Shown: positions 61,801 through 64,000 of the stretch, in pieces | Position numbering within the stretch: position 1 is the stretch's first letter | Layout of the letters: each line of letters starts with the position of its first letter | DNA from: Adineta steineri | Taxonomy: Eukaryota; Rotifera; Eurotatoria; Adinetida; Adinetidae | NCBI GenBank assembly: GCA_905250115.1 | Contig: CAJNOI010000126.1 | Location: 125,018-189,017 of the forward strand | Reading direction: 5' to 3' | Length of the DNA stretch: 64,000 nt | Translations under genes and position numbers: made by a program | Notes under the pieces: model-generated | Databases searched by the model: none | What the model saw: the letters and a program-made list of their open reading frames with translations, nothing else | Told to the model about the DNA's origin: nothing

Positions 61801-62679
61801 ACGAATTTTTTATCTTCTATATGAAACAAACTGTTCTTGTAATATTCTATAATAGATTCAAGATTCAGCTTTTTGATCCTATTACTCAACGAAAGATATA
61901 ATGGTATAATAAATTATTACGTGCATTATAAATAAAATATGAATGGAAATCACCAGCATCAGTTCAATTACCTTCTTTCTCAGATATTATACTATCGAAA
62001 ATAATTTTGAGTTATTCCAGCGATTGACTAATTCAATAAACTGATCTATTTTGATTTAATACAATACAAACTTATAATGCATTTATAGATATATTCTATT
62101 GTGGAATAGAAAAAATATCCTATCAATGGTAATACATACACTATTATTCTCATAATTAGTTTACACAATTGTCAATATATCATAGTAAAAAATAATAATC
62201 TACCGTCTTTCTGCATATAATTCTAATTAAAAATATTAAAATATAAACTTTAAAAAATTCACAACAACACATATCAAAAATAACTGGTTGCAATGCACTA
62301 TTTCTATTGAAACAGTAACTTACCTAACTCTCGTATTAAAAGTAGCTAAAGCTAATGAATATTTCTTGTACAAAACAACTCTAACCGATGCTTTAACAAA
62401 TCTTTATATAATATAAATAGTGCCTGAAATGAAGTCTATATTGAGTATCCGCAAATGTCATATAGTTCGTATATTTTCCGCACTCTGTTTTGTTTAATAC
62501 TACAATTATATTTTTTTGAAACAACATAATCAGACGAGGTCTAGACATTGCTATAATAAAATGACAAGTTGATTAGAAATACATTAAAGCGATAAATCAG
62601 TTCTTGTCATCATTTTTAATGAGAACGACTAGGAACTTTCTTTGTTTTCCTTACTTTTCGTAGAACGTATTTCTTAGGT
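58802..62679. other. Large gene-poor region, 3.9 kb
   Basis: AT-rich throughout. No coding frame above background, no repeat array and no RNA gene that I can recognise. A perfect dyad TGTCACA-AA-TGTGACA lies at 61403-61418. Confidence 0.45.
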
Positions 62680-63575
62680 GTGTTAATTATTAATCAAATT
62701 AAATTAGGAATATTTATTCCTATTCAAATTTTATCTATAATTTGTCATCTATTTTTAATTTATCATCTCATACATGATCGACAATTACGTCAATCTTTAA
62801 ATAATCGTGTTATATTAGTATATTTAATAGTTGATTTTTTCTTAATAACTATTGATTTATCAATAATATTTTATTGATGCATTTCTATCAAATTTATCAT
62901 TATTTTTAATGATATGGCCATCAATTGAACGTCATTGACTTATATTTTATGATCGTCAAATATTTAATAATAAATATAAACGTTTTATTTTTCATTATAA
63001 TCCAATTGTTATAATAATTTTCTATACATTCATATTTTATTTTATTACAATTTTTATTCATCCAAATTTTTCAAATGCCGAACATTTTCATTATGATGAA
63101 ATATTTTGTGGTCAAGCATGTTATGTCCATGCTGAATTAATTTTACATAGAATTATATGTTCAATTGTTATATTTATCTTTATTTTTACGTGTTCTATAT
63201 GCAAAAAGAAAAAGACACCAGATTATAATCTGGCGTAAACATAAGAAAATGGCTGTACAAATTATATCTATATTAATATTATATTTTATTGGAACATTAC
63301 CAGCTGATATTGGAGAATTATTACATATATTTAAAATTTCCTCTCATGGTGAAGAAGAATCAGCTGTACAGGAAGAAATCTTTTTATATCTTATTTCTTT
63401 AATTACACCATGTATATGTTTAATGAGTTTACCAGAAATCTATACAAAAATTCCTTTCTTACCATGTTTAAGACTAATAGTAAATGCTCGATTTAATGTA
63501 GTATTTTCTACACGTCAAAATCAAGTAGGAATAGCTGATTTGAATACACGAAGATTAACGATTAAACCAATTTAA
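62680..63575 (+). pseudogene. Decayed rotifer-type GPCR
   Basis: Three consecutive reading frames together give most of a seven-helix receptor. Part 1 (62680-62868) covers TM1-TM2 (IFIPIQILSIICHLFLIYHL; NRVILVYLIVDFFLITIDL). After a frame change near 62868, part 2 (to about 63170) has DAFLSNLSLFLMIWPSIERH, then an in-frame TGA at about 62936 inside the ERH-x-LIF segment after TM3, then TM4, the second loop (EIFCGQACYVH) and TM5. A second frame change near 63170-63185 leads into part 3 (RVLYAKRKRHQIIIWRKHKK, TM6, TM7 with LISLITPCICLMSLPEIY). There is no ATG at the start, only a TTAG-GTG junction. Two frameshifts plus a stop argue for a pseudogene, though sequencing error at A/T runs is possible. 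Confidence 0.72.
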
Positions 63576-64000
63576 TAATTATACGAGTTATTGTTTCCTT
63601 TTTTTGTTGTTAAATAAAAATTCAACTGATGGAGTTTTTCTTGAAATGACCATTAAAATAATTGTCATAAATAAGACAATTTTTGCTAATAATAATCAGA
63701 ATATAGGTTATAAAATTTCGGACGATTTTCTTGACACCGTTAATTTTCAGACGTTATCATATAACTTAATTTTTATATTAATTAATAAAGAACACAACAT
63801 TTGAAATGTGTTCTAACTTATTGTAGAATAAGATGAAAAAAAAACAGAAAAACTATCTATAAATAGTTATATGTACCGACACAGTTCATAAAATTTTGTA
63901 AAGGATTCTTATGTAGATATAAATAATTGTAAAAATATAGGAATGAGGATACTTACAAGAATGCATCTCTTCTTATTCGAAAAAGCTTTTTATTTTTTTT
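63576..64000. other. Intergenic to window end
   Basis: AT-rich 3' flank. The open frame at 63604-63804 has no recognisable content. Confidence 0.4.

Noticed and set aside
1..64000. tRNA, rRNA, CRISPR arrays and coding transposons
   Set aside because: No convincing tRNA A/B-box pair, rRNA segment, regular repeat-spacer array, reverse transcriptase or transposase frame was found by eye. A covariance-model scan would be needed for small RNAs.

Overview
The window reads as the nuclear genome of a small, gene-dense animal, most probably a bdelloid rotifer (Adineta/Rotaria type). This is inference. The sequence is strongly AT-rich, introns are mostly 50-80 bp with GTAAGT/GTATGT donors and TTTTAG acceptors, and many genes have a good 3' splice site at or just before the start codon, as expected where a spliced leader is trans-spliced. 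Two intergenic patches carry TGTGGG-like units, the telomere repeat I recall for bdelloids. Clear animal orthologues (HP1, CWC22, OTUD6, DIPK1, CCDC74/92, 26/29-kDa cathepsin) sit beside genes that look lineage-specific or possibly acquired (two Baeyer-Villiger-type monooxygenases, a QxxRW family-2 glycosyltransferase). There is one 100-N assembly gap at 23554-23653. I see no rRNA, tRNA, CRISPR array or coding transposon.

Layout. 1-8.6 kb: a histidine/serine-rich putative zinc-binding protein (+), a small secreted Cys/Thr-rich protein (+), a coiled-coil/beta-propeller-like protein (+), a membrane-anchored cupin (+) and a processive-type GT2 glycosyltransferase (-). 8.6-12.7 kb: a GC-richer control region, then a single-pass membrane protein (+) with a 1.2 kb intron. 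13.9-19.8 kb: two paralogous flavin monooxygenases and a CLYBL-like lyase, all on the minus strand. 20.9-25.5 kb: a SMYD4-like SET/MYND protein (+), the gap, a possible orphan exon, and a Golgi-type glycosyltransferase (-). 27.5-30.1 kb: a 10-exon mucin-like type I membrane protein (-). 31.2-34.8 kb: three closely spaced plus-strand genes, OTUD6-like, DIPK1-like and HP1, possibly one polycistronic unit. 35.8-41.8 kb: two tandem P-loop GTPases. 42.4-48.1 kb: divergent CCDC74-like (-) and CWC22 (+). 48.6-52.3 kb: a 12-exon 26/29-kDa cathepsin (+) convergent with a fucosyltransferase-like gene (-). 55.7-64 kb: a rhodopsin-like GPCR (-), a tiny membrane-anchored protein (+), 3.9 kb with no gene seen, and a decayed GPCR pseudogene (+).

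Exon models were assembled by hand from reading frames and splice consensus. Every multi-exon model closes in frame from start to stop. Individual splice sites could still be off by a few bases.

The points most worth a second look are: the tandem GTPases, which share a Cys/His-rich block and an apparently undescribed helical module of about 100 residues (one copy in the first, two in the second); the mosaic identity between the two monooxygenases, which suggests gene conversion; the GC-AG intron in one of them; the candidate operons; and the inverted telomere-like patches.
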